A stretch of DNA of 64,000 bases from CBDCYS01 sp965226185 (lineage in GTDB: Bacteria > Acidobacteriota > Terriglobia > Bryobacterales > UBA6623), in contig CBDDCT010000002.1 in assembly GCA_965226185.1 (NCBI GenBank), positions 1 through 64,000 on the forward strand, read 5' to 3'. Below, in pieces: positions 46,912-55,710 of the stretch. Every line of letters starts with the position of its first letter. Positions within the stretch are counted from its first letter, which is position 1. A program made the position numbers and the translations under genes. The notes below the pieces were generated by a model. It saw only the letters and a list, made by a program, of their open reading frames with translations, made no database searches and was not told the DNA's origin.

Positions 46912-47817
46912 ATGAAACCATCCCTCCTCGCTGTCTGTGTTGTTTCCGTCCTGTTCGCGGCCGATTGGGGTGGTGACGTCCGCACGGCCGAGGTCGCTCG
47001 GTTCCCGAGTTACACCGAAGGGGTCGTTGTCGATCACGCCGGGAACCTCTACGTCTCGCACGCCAGCCAGATACGCAAGGTCACCCCAGACGGCCAGGTC
47101 TCGGTTTGGGCGACGACGGTTTCGCCCAACGGCCACAAGGTGCTTGCTGACGGGACGCACCTTGTTTGCGACCGCAAGGGCGCGGTCTATCTGCTCGACG
47201 CCGCCGGCCGGACACTGCGGACCATGGCCTCTCCTCAATGGGGCGCCAACGACATCTGTCTCGATACGGTGAACGGCGGCTTCTACTTCACCTCGCCCTA
47301 CGGCTCCCGCGGCGAGCCGGTCGGGACGCTGCATTACGTCGACGCTCAGGGCGCGACACATCTGGCCGCCGGTAAACTCGGTTTTCCCAACGGCCTGGTC
47401 TTGAGGCCGGACGGCAAGACGCTGCTTGTGGGAGAGAGCCAGCGGAACCGCATCATCGAGTTCCCCGTGCTGGCTCCGGGCAAGGTCGGCGAGTTTCGGG
47501 TATTCGCGGAGCTGCCGCAAAAGGGCCCGAATCAGCTCGACGCCAAGCCGGACGGCATGACGCTCGACACGGAGGGCAACCTCTACGTAGCCCACTACGG
47601 CATGGGGCAGGTGCAGGTTCTCGATCCCCGCGGCCGCCTGCTTCGGAGCCTGCCCGGCGGGGGAATATTCACCTCCAACGTGGCTTTCGCCGGCCCGCGG
47701 ATGAACCAGCTCTACGTGTCCGGCAGCATCGGTCCCGCGGAGCAGACAACCGGGCTGCTCACGCGGCTTGATCTGCCTTGGGTCCAAGGACTGCGGATAC
47801 TGCCCGCGCGAAAATGA
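46912..47817 (+). CDS. SMP-30/gluconolactonase-like beta-propeller, secreted
   Basis: 301 residues from the ATG at 46912 (signal peptide MKPSLLAVCVVSVLFA). Propeller phrases EGVVVDHAGNLYVSH, GANDICLDTVNGGFYFT and KPDGMTLDTEGNLYVAH parallel those of the divergent gene at 45814-46713, so the pair arose by duplication. Metal ligands Glu (YTEGVVV) and Asn/Asp (ANDICLD, KPDGMTLD) are present. The two genes share about 200 bp of upstream region and are likely coregulated. Confidence 0.88.
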   Translation: MKPSLLAVCVVSVLFAADWGGDVRTAEVARFPSYTEGVVVDHAGNLYVSHASQIRKVTPDGQVSVWATTVSPNGHKVLADGTHLVCDRKGAVYLLDAAGRTLRTMASPQWGANDICLDTVNGGFYFTSPYGSRGEPVGTLHYVDAQGATHLAAGKLGFPNGLVLRPDGKTLLVGESQRNRIIEFPVLAPGKVGEFRVFAELPQKGPNQLDAKPDGMTLDTEGNLYVAHYGMGQVQVLDPRGRLLRSLPGGGIFTSNVAFAGPRMNQLYVSGSIGPAEQTTGLLTRLDLPWVQGLRILPARK

Positions 47818-47837
47818 AGCAAGCCCGAATCGGATGC

Positions 47838-47865
47838 TAGTGTAGTGCGCCAATCAGAGCGTAAC
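47838..47865 (+). repeat. left arm of a 28-bp imperfect inverted repeat around a mobile patch
   Basis: Starts TAGTGTAGTGCGCCA; its inverse TGGCGCACTACACTA is at 51497-51511. The first 15 bp match perfectly, about 22 of 28 overall. IS-C and IS-B copy 2 lie between the two arms, so they may be ends of an older transposon. Confidence 0.5.
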
Positions 47866-47946
47866 TTATGATGATTCGCTTCCTTGCCAGACGGCGGAGT
47901 GAGAGGCGGCGTGCGGCCCCATGCGTACCCTGATGCGGGCGATTTG

Positions 47947-48040
47947 AGCCGCGTTCACGCGGCTTGGTGTTCCTTAGGCCAGCCGTTTACGGCTGGTGGA
48001 CGCCGCCGCTCGGGGACTTTCAGCCCGTTTCAACGGGCTT
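47947..48040 (-). repeat. triple-hairpin dispersed repeat, copy 2 (family D3)
   Basis: GCCGCGTTCACGCGGC, CCAGCCGTTTACGGCTGG and AGCCCGTTTCAACGGGCT: the same palindromes as 924-1020, in reverse orientation. It abuts the left end of IS-C. Confidence 0.7.
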
Positions 48041-48051
48041 CCCTCTTTCAA

Positions 48052-49518
48052 CCCGGATTTCCACTTTAGTTTCGGTTCTGCTAACCATCGGGTGGCCTCG
48101 GACGCCTTTATTGATGCGGGTTGGAAAGCAATCAAGGCGCTGAGGAGATCAACACCCAATGGGTGAAAAAGAAAACAAGCCGTTCCAGCTAAGCTTCAAC
48201 GGCTTATTGAAAGTCGATTTCCAAGGATCGCGTGTCACTTCCGATGGCGGGCTCATTCTCGTCCGCGAGCTGGACGAACGACTCGGGCTCGGGAAGCTGA
48301 TCGAGGAACATCTCAGTGACCCACGGCAAGGCTTGAACAAGAAGTTCCCGCTGGCCGATCTGCTGCGGCAGTCAGTCTACTCTCGGCTGGCAGGCTACGA
48401 GGACCTCAACGACGCCGTCCGAGTGTCGGCTGACCCGACGTTTCGCTTGATCGGCTCGAAGAGGAACTGGGATCGCGGCGGGGCACTGACCTCGCGACTG
48501 CAGAGCTTCGAGACGGAGATGCTGGCGAGCGAGGAGAACTTGCTGGGGCTGATGGCTGTGAACCGCGAGCTGGTGGCGCAAGCCGAGACGCAAGACGACT
48601 CCGAGCGCGTCGTTCTCGACATGGACTCGACCGAAAGCCCTGTCCACGGCCAGCAAGAGGGCAGTGCTTACAACGGCCATTTCGAGTCGGTCTGCTACCA
48701 CCCGCTGTTGTTGTTCAACCAGCATGGGGATTGCCTGGCGGCGAAGCTGCGTCCAGGCAACGTGCACAGCGCTGAGGACTGGAAGGAGTTGCTGCTGCCC
48801 GAGATCAAGCGCCAACAGGCCGCGGGCAAACAGGTCACCTTCCGGGGCGATGCGGCCTTTGCTAAGCCGGAGATTTATGAGTTTTCGGAGGAACGCGGAG
48901 TGCAGTACGCCATTCGCATTCCGGCCAACAAGAGCTTGGAATTGGCGATCGAAGACATCCTGTTTCGGCCGCCGGGCAGGCCCTCCCGGAAGCCCTTGGT
49001 GCGCTACAAGAGCTTCCGCTATCAGGCGGAGAGTTGGTCCAAGCCGCGACGCATCGTGGCCAAGGTCGAGCATCATCTCGGTGAGCTGTTCCCGCGCGTC
49101 GGTTTTATCGTGACGAACATGACGTTGCCGAGTCAATCTGTTGTGCGCTTCTACAACAAGCGCGGCACGGCCGAGCAATGGATTAAAGAAGGCAAGCAGG
49201 CCACGCACTGGACACGGCTTTCGTGCCATCGCTTTCGGGCCAACGAAGTGCGACTGCAACTCAGCGTGCTGGCCTACAACCTGGGCAACTTGTGGCGGCG
49301 GCTGGGACTGCCGCACAGGATCAAGAGCTGGTCGCTGACGAGCTTGCAACACAGATTGATGAAGACCGGCGGTCGGCTGGTCAAGCACGCGCGGTATTAC
49401 TGGCTGCTGCTGGCCGAGGGGCATCTGAACCGCAGGCTGTTCGGTGACATGCTGCACAGGATCTGGGCGCTGCCGCTGCCGAGCGGGTAGAACGGTCGCT
49501 CGCGAGTGCGAAATCTGG
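48052..49518 (+). mobile_element. IS1380-family insertion sequence IS-C (ends approximate)
   Basis: The left end is taken as CCCGGATTTCCACTTTAG (48052) and the right as AGTGCGAAATCTGG (to 49518); the two match imperfectly as inverted repeats. No target duplication was found, so the limits are tentative. The transposase occupies almost the whole element. Confidence 0.6.
48159..49490 (+). CDS. IS1380-family transposase (IS-C)
   Basis: 443 residues, a third IS1380 lineage. D/D/E blocks are VLDMDSTESPVHG, FRGDAAFAKPEI and GTAEQWIKEGK; the N-terminus has FQGSRVTSDGGLILVREL. It shares the fold but only scattered identity with IS-A and IS-B, the same group as the DDE_Tnp_1-like IS1380 members. The reading frame is intact. 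Confidence 0.9.
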   Translation: MGEKENKPFQLSFNGLLKVDFQGSRVTSDGGLILVRELDERLGLGKLIEEHLSDPRQGLNKKFPLADLLRQSVYSRLAGYEDLNDAVRVSADPTFRLIGSKRNWDRGGALTSRLQSFETEMLASEENLLGLMAVNRELVAQAETQDDSERVVLDMDSTESPVHGQQEGSAYNGHFESVCYHPLLLFNQHGDCLAAKLRPGNVHSAEDWKELLLPEIKRQQAAGKQVTFRGDAAFAKPEIYEFSEERGVQYAIRIPANKSLELAIEDILFRPPGRPSRKPLVRYKSFRYQAESWSKPRRIVAKVEHHLGELFPRVGFIVTNMTLPSQSVVRFYNKRGTAEQWIKEGKQATHWTRLSCHRFRANEVRLQLSVLAYNLGNLWRRLGLPHRIKSWSLTSLQHRLMKTGGRLVKHARYYWLLLAEGHLNRRLFGDMLHRIWALPLPSG

Positions 49519-49604
49519 ATGCTGCGGAGTGAAGCTCGGAGGAGTGCCTGAAAAACCGCCTTCCGACCGACGAATTGTCCCCTTCGGAGAACGAAAGGGT
49601 CTAG

Positions 49605-51351
49605 CCCGGATTTCTCATCGCGGGGTTGGCGGAAGGCCGCCTTTTGTGGCACAAACATAATGATTACAATATGTTTCAGCCAGCAAGAAAGCGACCCCTG
49701 CCATGACAGAGTGTACCCAAACCAGCTTCACCTTCGCCGACCATGGCCGCCGCCAGGTGGTAGCCCGTTTCGACGGCGGCATGATCACCTCCGACGGCGG
49801 CGCCATGCTGTTGCGCCAGACCGAACAGCGCAGCGGCATCGTGCGGCAGTTCGCCGCCTGCTTCCGTGATCACCGCCAGCCCGCGCAAGTCGAACACAGC
49901 GTGCGCGAGCTGGTCTCGCAGCGCGTCTACGGGCTGGCGCTGGGTTATGAGGACCTCAACGATCACGATCAGCTGCGCTCCGACCCGCTGCTGGCCCTGC
50001 TGAGCGGCAAACAAGACCTCGAAGGCAAGCAGCGCCGCCGAGCCCAAGACCGCGGCAAGGCGGGCGCCGGCAAGAGCACTCTCAACCGCCTGGAGTTGAC
50101 CCCGGCCAAGGCCGGCGCGCAAAGCCGTTACAAGAAGATCGTTCTCGACACGGGCGCGGCCGACCGTCTGCTGACCTCGCTCTACATTCAATCGCAGCCG
50201 TGCCAGCCCGAGCGCATCGTGCTCGATCTCGACGCCACCGACGACGCGCTGCACGGCCGCCAAGAGGGGCGCTTTTTTCACGGCTACTACGGACACTATT
50301 GCTACCTGCCGCTCTACATTTTCGCCGGGGACCAGTTGCTGTGCGCGCGCCTGCGGCCGTCCAACATCGACGCCTCGGCGGGGTCGCTCGAAGAGGTCCG
50401 GCGCATCGTCGAACAACTGCGGCGGGTGTGGCCCGAGGTCGAGATCCTGCTGCGGGCCGACAGCGGTTTTTGCCGCGACGAGATCATGAGCTGGTGCGAG
50501 AACCAGGGCGTGGATTACGTGTTCGGACTGGCGAAAAACGAGCGTTTAGAGCGCCTGATCAAGAGACGGATGAAGCTGGCGCGGCGGCGTTTCGCCAAGA
50601 GGGGCAAGGCGGCCCGGGCGTTCGGGGATTTCCGCTACCGCACGCGAACCAGCTGGGCGCGGGGGCGCAGGGTGGTGGCCAAGGCGGAGTATCTGGCGAA
50701 GGGCGAAAACCCGCGTTTCGTGGTGACGTCGCTGACGCCCAAGCAAGCGGCGGCGCAACACTTATACGAGACGATCTACTGCGCCCGCGGAGAGATGGAG
50801 AACCGCATCAAGGAGCAGCAGCTGGGGCTGTTCGCCGACCGCACCTCGACCGCGCTATTGCGGTCGAATCAGATCCGCTTATATTTTTCATCGATCGGGT
50901 ACTGTTTGCTGGAGACGCTGCGGCGGCTGGGGTTGGCGGGGACGAAGATGGCGCGGGCGCAATGCACGACGATCCGGCTGCGGTTGTTGAAGATCGGAGC
51001 GCGCATCCGGATCACGGCGCGCAAAGTGTGGATTTCGCTGGCGACGGGATACGCCTGGGCGGGGGTGTTCGCCCAAGCGTATGAGAATCTCGAACGGGGG
51101 GAGCCGCGGCGCTGCTGAAAACGGCAAGGCGAGTTCAAGTAATACTTGAAGCACACAGGGCTCGACAGGGGCGGCAATCGAGGTTTGCCCAAAAACAGAC
51201 GAAAAACGCCTCGGCCAGGGTCGCGGACAGCATGCCGGGCCGTTTCTGCCCCACGGCGGCCCCGCCGAGAGGCGATGCCGCCTCAAGACCATGAAATCCC
51301 ATCCCGCGCGCCCCGCCAACCCCGTTTTCGGGAATCGATGAGAAATGCGGG
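49605..51351 (+). mobile_element. IS1380-family insertion sequence IS-B, copy 2 (1747 bp)
   Basis: Same ends, length and flanking CTAG (49601-49604, 51352-51355) as copy 1 at 36205-37951. It is inserted about 85 bp downstream of IS-C, in the same orientation. I found no difference from copy 1 in the parts I compared. Confidence 0.93.
49703..51118 (+). CDS. IS1380-family transposase (IS-B copy 2)
   Basis: 471 residues, identical in the translated sequence to the 36303-37718 product, with the same D/D/E blocks. Two intact identical copies 13 kb apart suggest recent movement. Confidence 0.93.
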   Translation: MTECTQTSFTFADHGRRQVVARFDGGMITSDGGAMLLRQTEQRSGIVRQFAACFRDHRQPAQVEHSVRELVSQRVYGLALGYEDLNDHDQLRSDPLLALLSGKQDLEGKQRRRAQDRGKAGAGKSTLNRLELTPAKAGAQSRYKKIVLDTGAADRLLTSLYIQSQPCQPERIVLDLDATDDALHGRQEGRFFHGYYGHYCYLPLYIFAGDQLLCARLRPSNIDASAGSLEEVRRIVEQLRRVWPEVEILLRADSGFCRDEIMSWCENQGVDYVFGLAKNERLERLIKRRMKLARRRFAKRGKAARAFGDFRYRTRTSWARGRRVVAKAEYLAKGENPRFVVTSLTPKQAAAQHLYETIYCARGEMENRIKEQQLGLFADRTSTALLRSNQIRLYFSSIGYCLLETLRRLGLAGTKMARAQCTTIRLRLLKIGARIRITARKVWISLATGYAWAGVFAQAYENLERGEPRRC

Positions 51352-51355
51352 CTAG

Positions 51356-51778
51356 CGGAAGCACTTCGGTCCGGCCCGGTGCGTGCCTGCGGTCAAGAAA
51401 GGCTTGCGTTCAAGAGAGAAGGAACGTAGAATCGAGGAGGCCAAGATCCAAAATGGAAATCCTGGTTCAAACGGAAATCTTATGGTGCGCTAATACTGGC
51501 GCACTACACTACCCGGCGAGTTCCCGCTGGCGCTTTTTCGTCAGCTTGGAAAAGACCAGCTCGTATGCGTGCCGTGCCCATCTGCAAGCGTCACTATATT
51601 TTGCGAAACTCGGTAATACACAAGGAGCCTGGCCCCGGCGTGATCTTTGTGGGTGTTGGGTATGAGGGCCTGTGCGGGTTGCGACAGGTGCCACCGGCTC
51701 CCGCGCCGGCGCCCTGTCCGCTCGCTGGCCTGCTGTCCGGCGAAACGGGTACTGCTTTTCTGACGTTACGCCAGAAAC
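51356..51778. other. flank of IS-B copy 2, no gene seen
   Basis: Contains the right arm of the 28-bp inverted repeat (around 51484-51511) and short, non-coding-looking frames. GAAATC and neighbouring small direct repeats occur at 51455-51480. I see no gene. Confidence 0.4.
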
Positions 51779-54700
51779 TCAGAAGGCTAGCCGCAACGCG
51801 AACTGGACCTGCCGGGGTGTGTTCCTCTGGCGTCCAATCACCCCGAAAGCTCCGGTACCGAACCTCGTGTTGGGCGTTCCGAAGTTGGGTGTATTGGTCA
51901 GGTTGAAGAACTCCGTCCGAAATTGAAGGTTAATTTGCTCCGTGATCGGGAAGTCCTTGAAAACGGAAAAGTCGAATTGACCTATTCCGGGCGCCCGAAC
52001 ATCAGGCAGTGTGCGTGCTGTGCTTCCGAACGTAAACGGCTCGGGTTGGCTGAAGGTCGAGGTATCAAAGTACTCGCCGAGACGGTCCACGACGGCTCCA
52101 CTCCTCCGCGGGCTGCTTCCGTTGTTGTTGGGCCGCTGGGTTCCCGGTTCGGCCAAGCCCGCGGAGCTCAATGACGCCGAGTTGTCCTGAGCGTTGACGA
52201 CAATCAACGGCGTTCCCGTCGCAAGAGTCCAGATGCCGTTGATTTGCCACCCGCCCGCTAAAAAGTTCGCCAAGCCGCTCATATTCGTACCGAAGGACCT
52301 CCCTTGGCCCCAGGGCAACTCGTACAGGAAGCTAACGACGAACCGCTGGGAAACGTCCGTCACGGAAAGCGAGCGCTCCGCTGCTCGGTCATGCCACTGC
52401 TGAATAAACGCAAAGGGCGGCAGCAAGCCGGTACCCGATGTCGACGAATCATCAATGAGCTTCCCTGCCGTGTAGGCAGCGATGAAGGTCAGTCCGTTCG
52501 AGAAACGCCGGTCGAGCCGCACCTGCGCTGCATGGTAGATCGAGCTGGCGAAGGAACCCTTCTCGAGGGAGATGTTCCCGAATTGCGGGAAGGGCCGCAG
52601 CAGTTGGTTTCGGGTTACCGTAGGCCGGCTGAGCGTTGAGGCGGGGCTCGTGATGACCCCGAAGAAGGGGTTATCCACCTGCTGCAAGAGGGCGTCTCCG
52701 ATAGCTAGTTGCTCGGCGGCCAGCATATTCGGGGAGCCGAAGACGACTGACAAGTTGGTAGCTTTGGCGCCGGTGTACCCAACCTCGAGCAGCAGGTTGG
52801 GAACCACTTCATGTTGGATGTTGAAATTCCACTGCTGGACATACGGACTGCGATCCGAGATTCGGTTGCTCTGGAAATTAAGCCCAGCGAACGAGAGTAA
52901 TCCCTGCGACGAACCGGGGGGCAACGTAAAGCCATTCGGAAAGGGGTTGGAAATGAAATCGTTCGGTGTCACCCCCCCGTCGAGCGATGCGACGAAGGGA
53001 GTCTGTGAGCTGAAGCCAGCCACTCCTCCGCCTCCCAGGGTGCCGGCAGCCGTGACGGAGGGCGGCGGATAGAAAATGGCGTAGCCCCCTCGGACCACCG
53101 TCTCATCCAGGGCGCGCCAGGCAAACCCAAACCGGGGAGACAGATTGTTCTTGTCCAGATCGAACTGAGCGTCACGATCGATGCCGACGAACTCCAAACC
53201 TCCTCGCAGACTGGGGAACTCCGGTACCGCCAAGGGTGAGGCCACCTCCGGATTAAACACACTCAGGCGGTCGTAGCGCTCGCTACGCGGCCAGTCGATG
53301 CTGTAGCGCAGGCCCAAGTTCAAAGTAAGCCGCGAAGTGAGCTTGATGTCATCCTGAACAAACCAGGCTGCATACGGGCTATGCGTCGAGACGGCTTCAT
53401 CGTGCGAAACAAAACCTCGATCGGCGACACCCAGTAGCAACGAGGCAATAGAGTGCCCAGCGACAGGAGTGCCCCGGTTCGCATCCGGCCCCTGCGTGAA
53501 GCGTGAAGAGTAGCGGAACTGGCCCGCCGGGTCGAGCCCCTGGAAGAAGTGCGCGCGATTGATCCGGAGCTCCGTTCCGAACTTGAAAGTCTGCTTGCCT
53601 CGGATCCAGGTCAACTTGTATTGGAGTCCATAGGACTGTAAGCGAAACCGCGCGAGGAATGACTCCCCGATCCTGCCGAAGCCAGCAATGAAGTTCCTCG
53701 TGTAACCACGGTCTTCGGCGATATTGGCAAAGTCCTGCGGCAGCCCAAGATCCTCGGCAATGTTCCGGCCGAAGGAGTGTGATTGGCGGACCGTCCACAG
53801 ATCCGAGTAATTGACCCCGAACTCGGAGAAGAGGCTCGGTGTCATGCTGTGGGTATAGTTAACAACAGCGCTACGGCCGGGCCTCGGAATGAGGGCGGCG
53901 CCGGGTTGGCCGGGCGTGCCGTAGAAGTTCGGCCGAGTCTGCCCAAAATCACGGTAGCTGACTCTGCTGAAGATCGACTGGTTGTCCGAGAGCTGATGGT
54001 CGACGCGGACGTCGAAGTTGTCGTCGTTGGTGGCGGCGCTGCCGGCTGCGATGAAGTTATTCACGTTCGCCGACCCCTGACCCGCGGTGTTCGACCGAGG
54101 GTACAGGGCGAGGAGCTTCTGAGCTACTGGATCGAGCCGATTCCCCGGCATCACGTTGCCTGGGAACGGATCGCGGATGCTGCCGCTGCCCGACGGGTCG
54201 TCGCGCGTCGTGAGCGGATCGTAGATCGTAATCGGGTTGCCCCCGGCATTCAGGGTGGAAGAGAAATCTCCCCCAAGTTGACCCGCCGCCGGAACCGTGA
54301 CTGAGCTCGTCGCTTGGCTCCGTTCCCTCAATCCCTCGTAGCCTCCGAAGATGAATGTTCGGTTGCGGACGATCGGTCCTCCAAAGGTAAAGCCAAACTG
54401 GTTCCGCTGGAAAACTCCTAGCTCGCGCCCGGCACGATTCAAGAAGAAATTATTCGCGTCCAGTTCACTGTTTCGGATGTATTCGAAAGCCAAACCATGG
54501 AAGTCATTCGAGCCGGACTTCACCACGACGTTGATGATGCCGCCGGTCGTGCGGCCAAATTCGGCGGAGAACGAGTTGGTCTGAACCTTGAATTCCTGAA
54601 TGCGGTCGACCGAGGGCATGATGGCGGTTGCGTAAGTGCCCGGGCTATTCTCTGGTACGGTCACGGGGGAGCCGTCGACGAGGATCTCGGTCGCCCCCCC

Positions 54701-55264
54701 CCGTCCCCCATTGATCCCCAGATTGGAAAGCAGGAGGGGATTGTTTCCGAAGTTCTGCCCGGGAGAAACGCCCGGAGTCAACGCCGCCAGTGCAAACGGG
54801 TTGCGCCCATTGAGCGGCAGTTCGCGAATCTTTCTTTCTTCGATGACTTGTCCCAGCTCACCGCCCTCGGTTTGGAGCAGCGGCACGGCCCCGGTCACCT
54901 CGATGGTCTCGGTTACCTCGCCGATCTGAAGCTGCGCGGTCAGCGTAACCGACTCAGCCACATGAACGATTACGCCGGACCGTAGGTGTTGCCGGAAGCC
55001 CTGAGAGCTGACATTCACGGTATAAGTGCTGGGTTTTACGGAGGTAAAGCGAGCAATGCCCTGCTCGCTGGATTCCCTGGACGTTTGTATCTGAGTCGCT
55101 TCGTCCGTCAAGGTCACGCCCGCCCCGGGGATCGCCAGACCCGCCGGATCGACGACGTTGACTACCATTGTTCCCGTGGAGCCTTGCCCCCACAAAGTAG
55201 CCACGCCGAGACTGGCGAACAGTATGAACACACAAGTGAATCTGACTGCACGTAAAGATCGCAT
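51779..55264 (-). CDS. Oar-type TonB-dependent receptor
   Basis: Outer-membrane receptor of 1161 residues, started at the ATG at 55264, which has GGAGGAGGTT 8 nt upstream; an earlier in-frame start would add 35 residues before the signal peptide. Residues 1-28 are a signal peptide (CVFILFASLGVATLWG). A carboxypeptidase-regulatory-like beta domain (about 30-115) is followed by a plug domain (LPLNGRNPFALAALTPG, then IQEFKVQTNSFSAEFGRTTGG) and a large barrel ending in F (VQFALRLAF). Such receptors import polymers or other large substrates using TonB. A divergent paralogue lies beyond the ISKra4 element. Confidence 0.92.
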   Translation of the reverse strand: MRSLRAVRFTCVFILFASLGVATLWGQGSTGTMVVNVVDPAGLAIPGAGVTLTDEATQIQTSRESSEQGIARFTSVKPSTYTVNVSSQGFRQHLRSGVIVHVAESVTLTAQLQIGEVTETIEVTGAVPLLQTEGGELGQVIEERKIRELPLNGRNPFALAALTPGVSPGQNFGNNPLLLSNLGINGGRGGATEILVDGSPVTVPENSPGTYATAIMPSVDRIQEFKVQTNSFSAEFGRTTGGIINVVVKSGSNDFHGLAFEYIRNSELDANNFFLNRAGRELGVFQRNQFGFTFGGPIVRNRTFIFGGYEGLRERSQATSSVTVPAAGQLGGDFSSTLNAGGNPITIYDPLTTRDDPSGSGSIRDPFPGNVMPGNRLDPVAQKLLALYPRSNTAGQGSANVNNFIAAGSAATNDDNFDVRVDHQLSDNQSIFSRVSYRDFGQTRPNFYGTPGQPGAALIPRPGRSAVVNYTHSMTPSLFSEFGVNYSDLWTVRQSHSFGRNIAEDLGLPQDFANIAEDRGYTRNFIAGFGRIGESFLARFRLQSYGLQYKLTWIRGKQTFKFGTELRINRAHFFQGLDPAGQFRYSSRFTQGPDANRGTPVAGHSIASLLLGVADRGFVSHDEAVSTHSPYAAWFVQDDIKLTSRLTLNLGLRYSIDWPRSERYDRLSVFNPEVASPLAVPEFPSLRGGLEFVGIDRDAQFDLDKNNLSPRFGFAWRALDETVVRGGYAIFYPPPSVTAAGTLGGGGVAGFSSQTPFVASLDGGVTPNDFISNPFPNGFTLPPGSSQGLLSFAGLNFQSNRISDRSPYVQQWNFNIQHEVVPNLLLEVGYTGAKATNLSVVFGSPNMLAAEQLAIGDALLQQVDNPFFGVITSPASTLSRPTVTRNQLLRPFPQFGNISLEKGSFASSIYHAAQVRLDRRFSNGLTFIAAYTAGKLIDDSSTSGTGLLPPFAFIQQWHDRAAERSLSVTDVSQRFVVSFLYELPWGQGRSFGTNMSGLANFLAGGWQINGIWTLATGTPLIVVNAQDNSASLSSAGLAEPGTQRPNNNGSSPRRSGAVVDRLGEYFDTSTFSQPEPFTFGSTARTLPDVRAPGIGQFDFSVFKDFPITEQINLQFRTEFFNLTNTPNFGTPNTRFGTGAFGVIGRQRNTPRQVQFALRLAF

Positions 55265-55710
55265 CTGTTTAACCTCCTCCTCGATTCTAAACAACCCCAA
55301 AACGAGTTTATAGGCCATTGCGATGCGAAATGTCAAGGTAGAAACAAACGTTAACGTAATCCACATCACGAGGCCCTATCCCACCTGGACTAGACTCGCC
55401 ATTCTCAGACAATCTTGTCCCAGCAGGGTATGCGGTGAATGGATCGAGCATTTTCACCCGGGCCAGATCCCCCCCCGTGCGTGATTTGCCCCATCGGAAC
55501 CATCGGAACCGGCGCCTTGCTCCTGCTCTCGACGTTTGTTTAGAGTATTTGGCGCCTTTGGTGCCTTTATTGCATGTGCACCACCGAAATCCCTGTGATT
55601 GCTCAAGAAACTCACCAATCCACCGAGCCGGCGAAGACCGCTCATGTTCGAGAGATCACTTGATTTACGGATGTTTCCTTGACTTGGGTGCGCGACATAA
55701 ATATGGGAGA

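Noticed and set aside
48372..49658. 428-codon antisense frame over IS-C
   Set aside because: Shadow of the transposase; runs past the end of the element into unrelated sequence.
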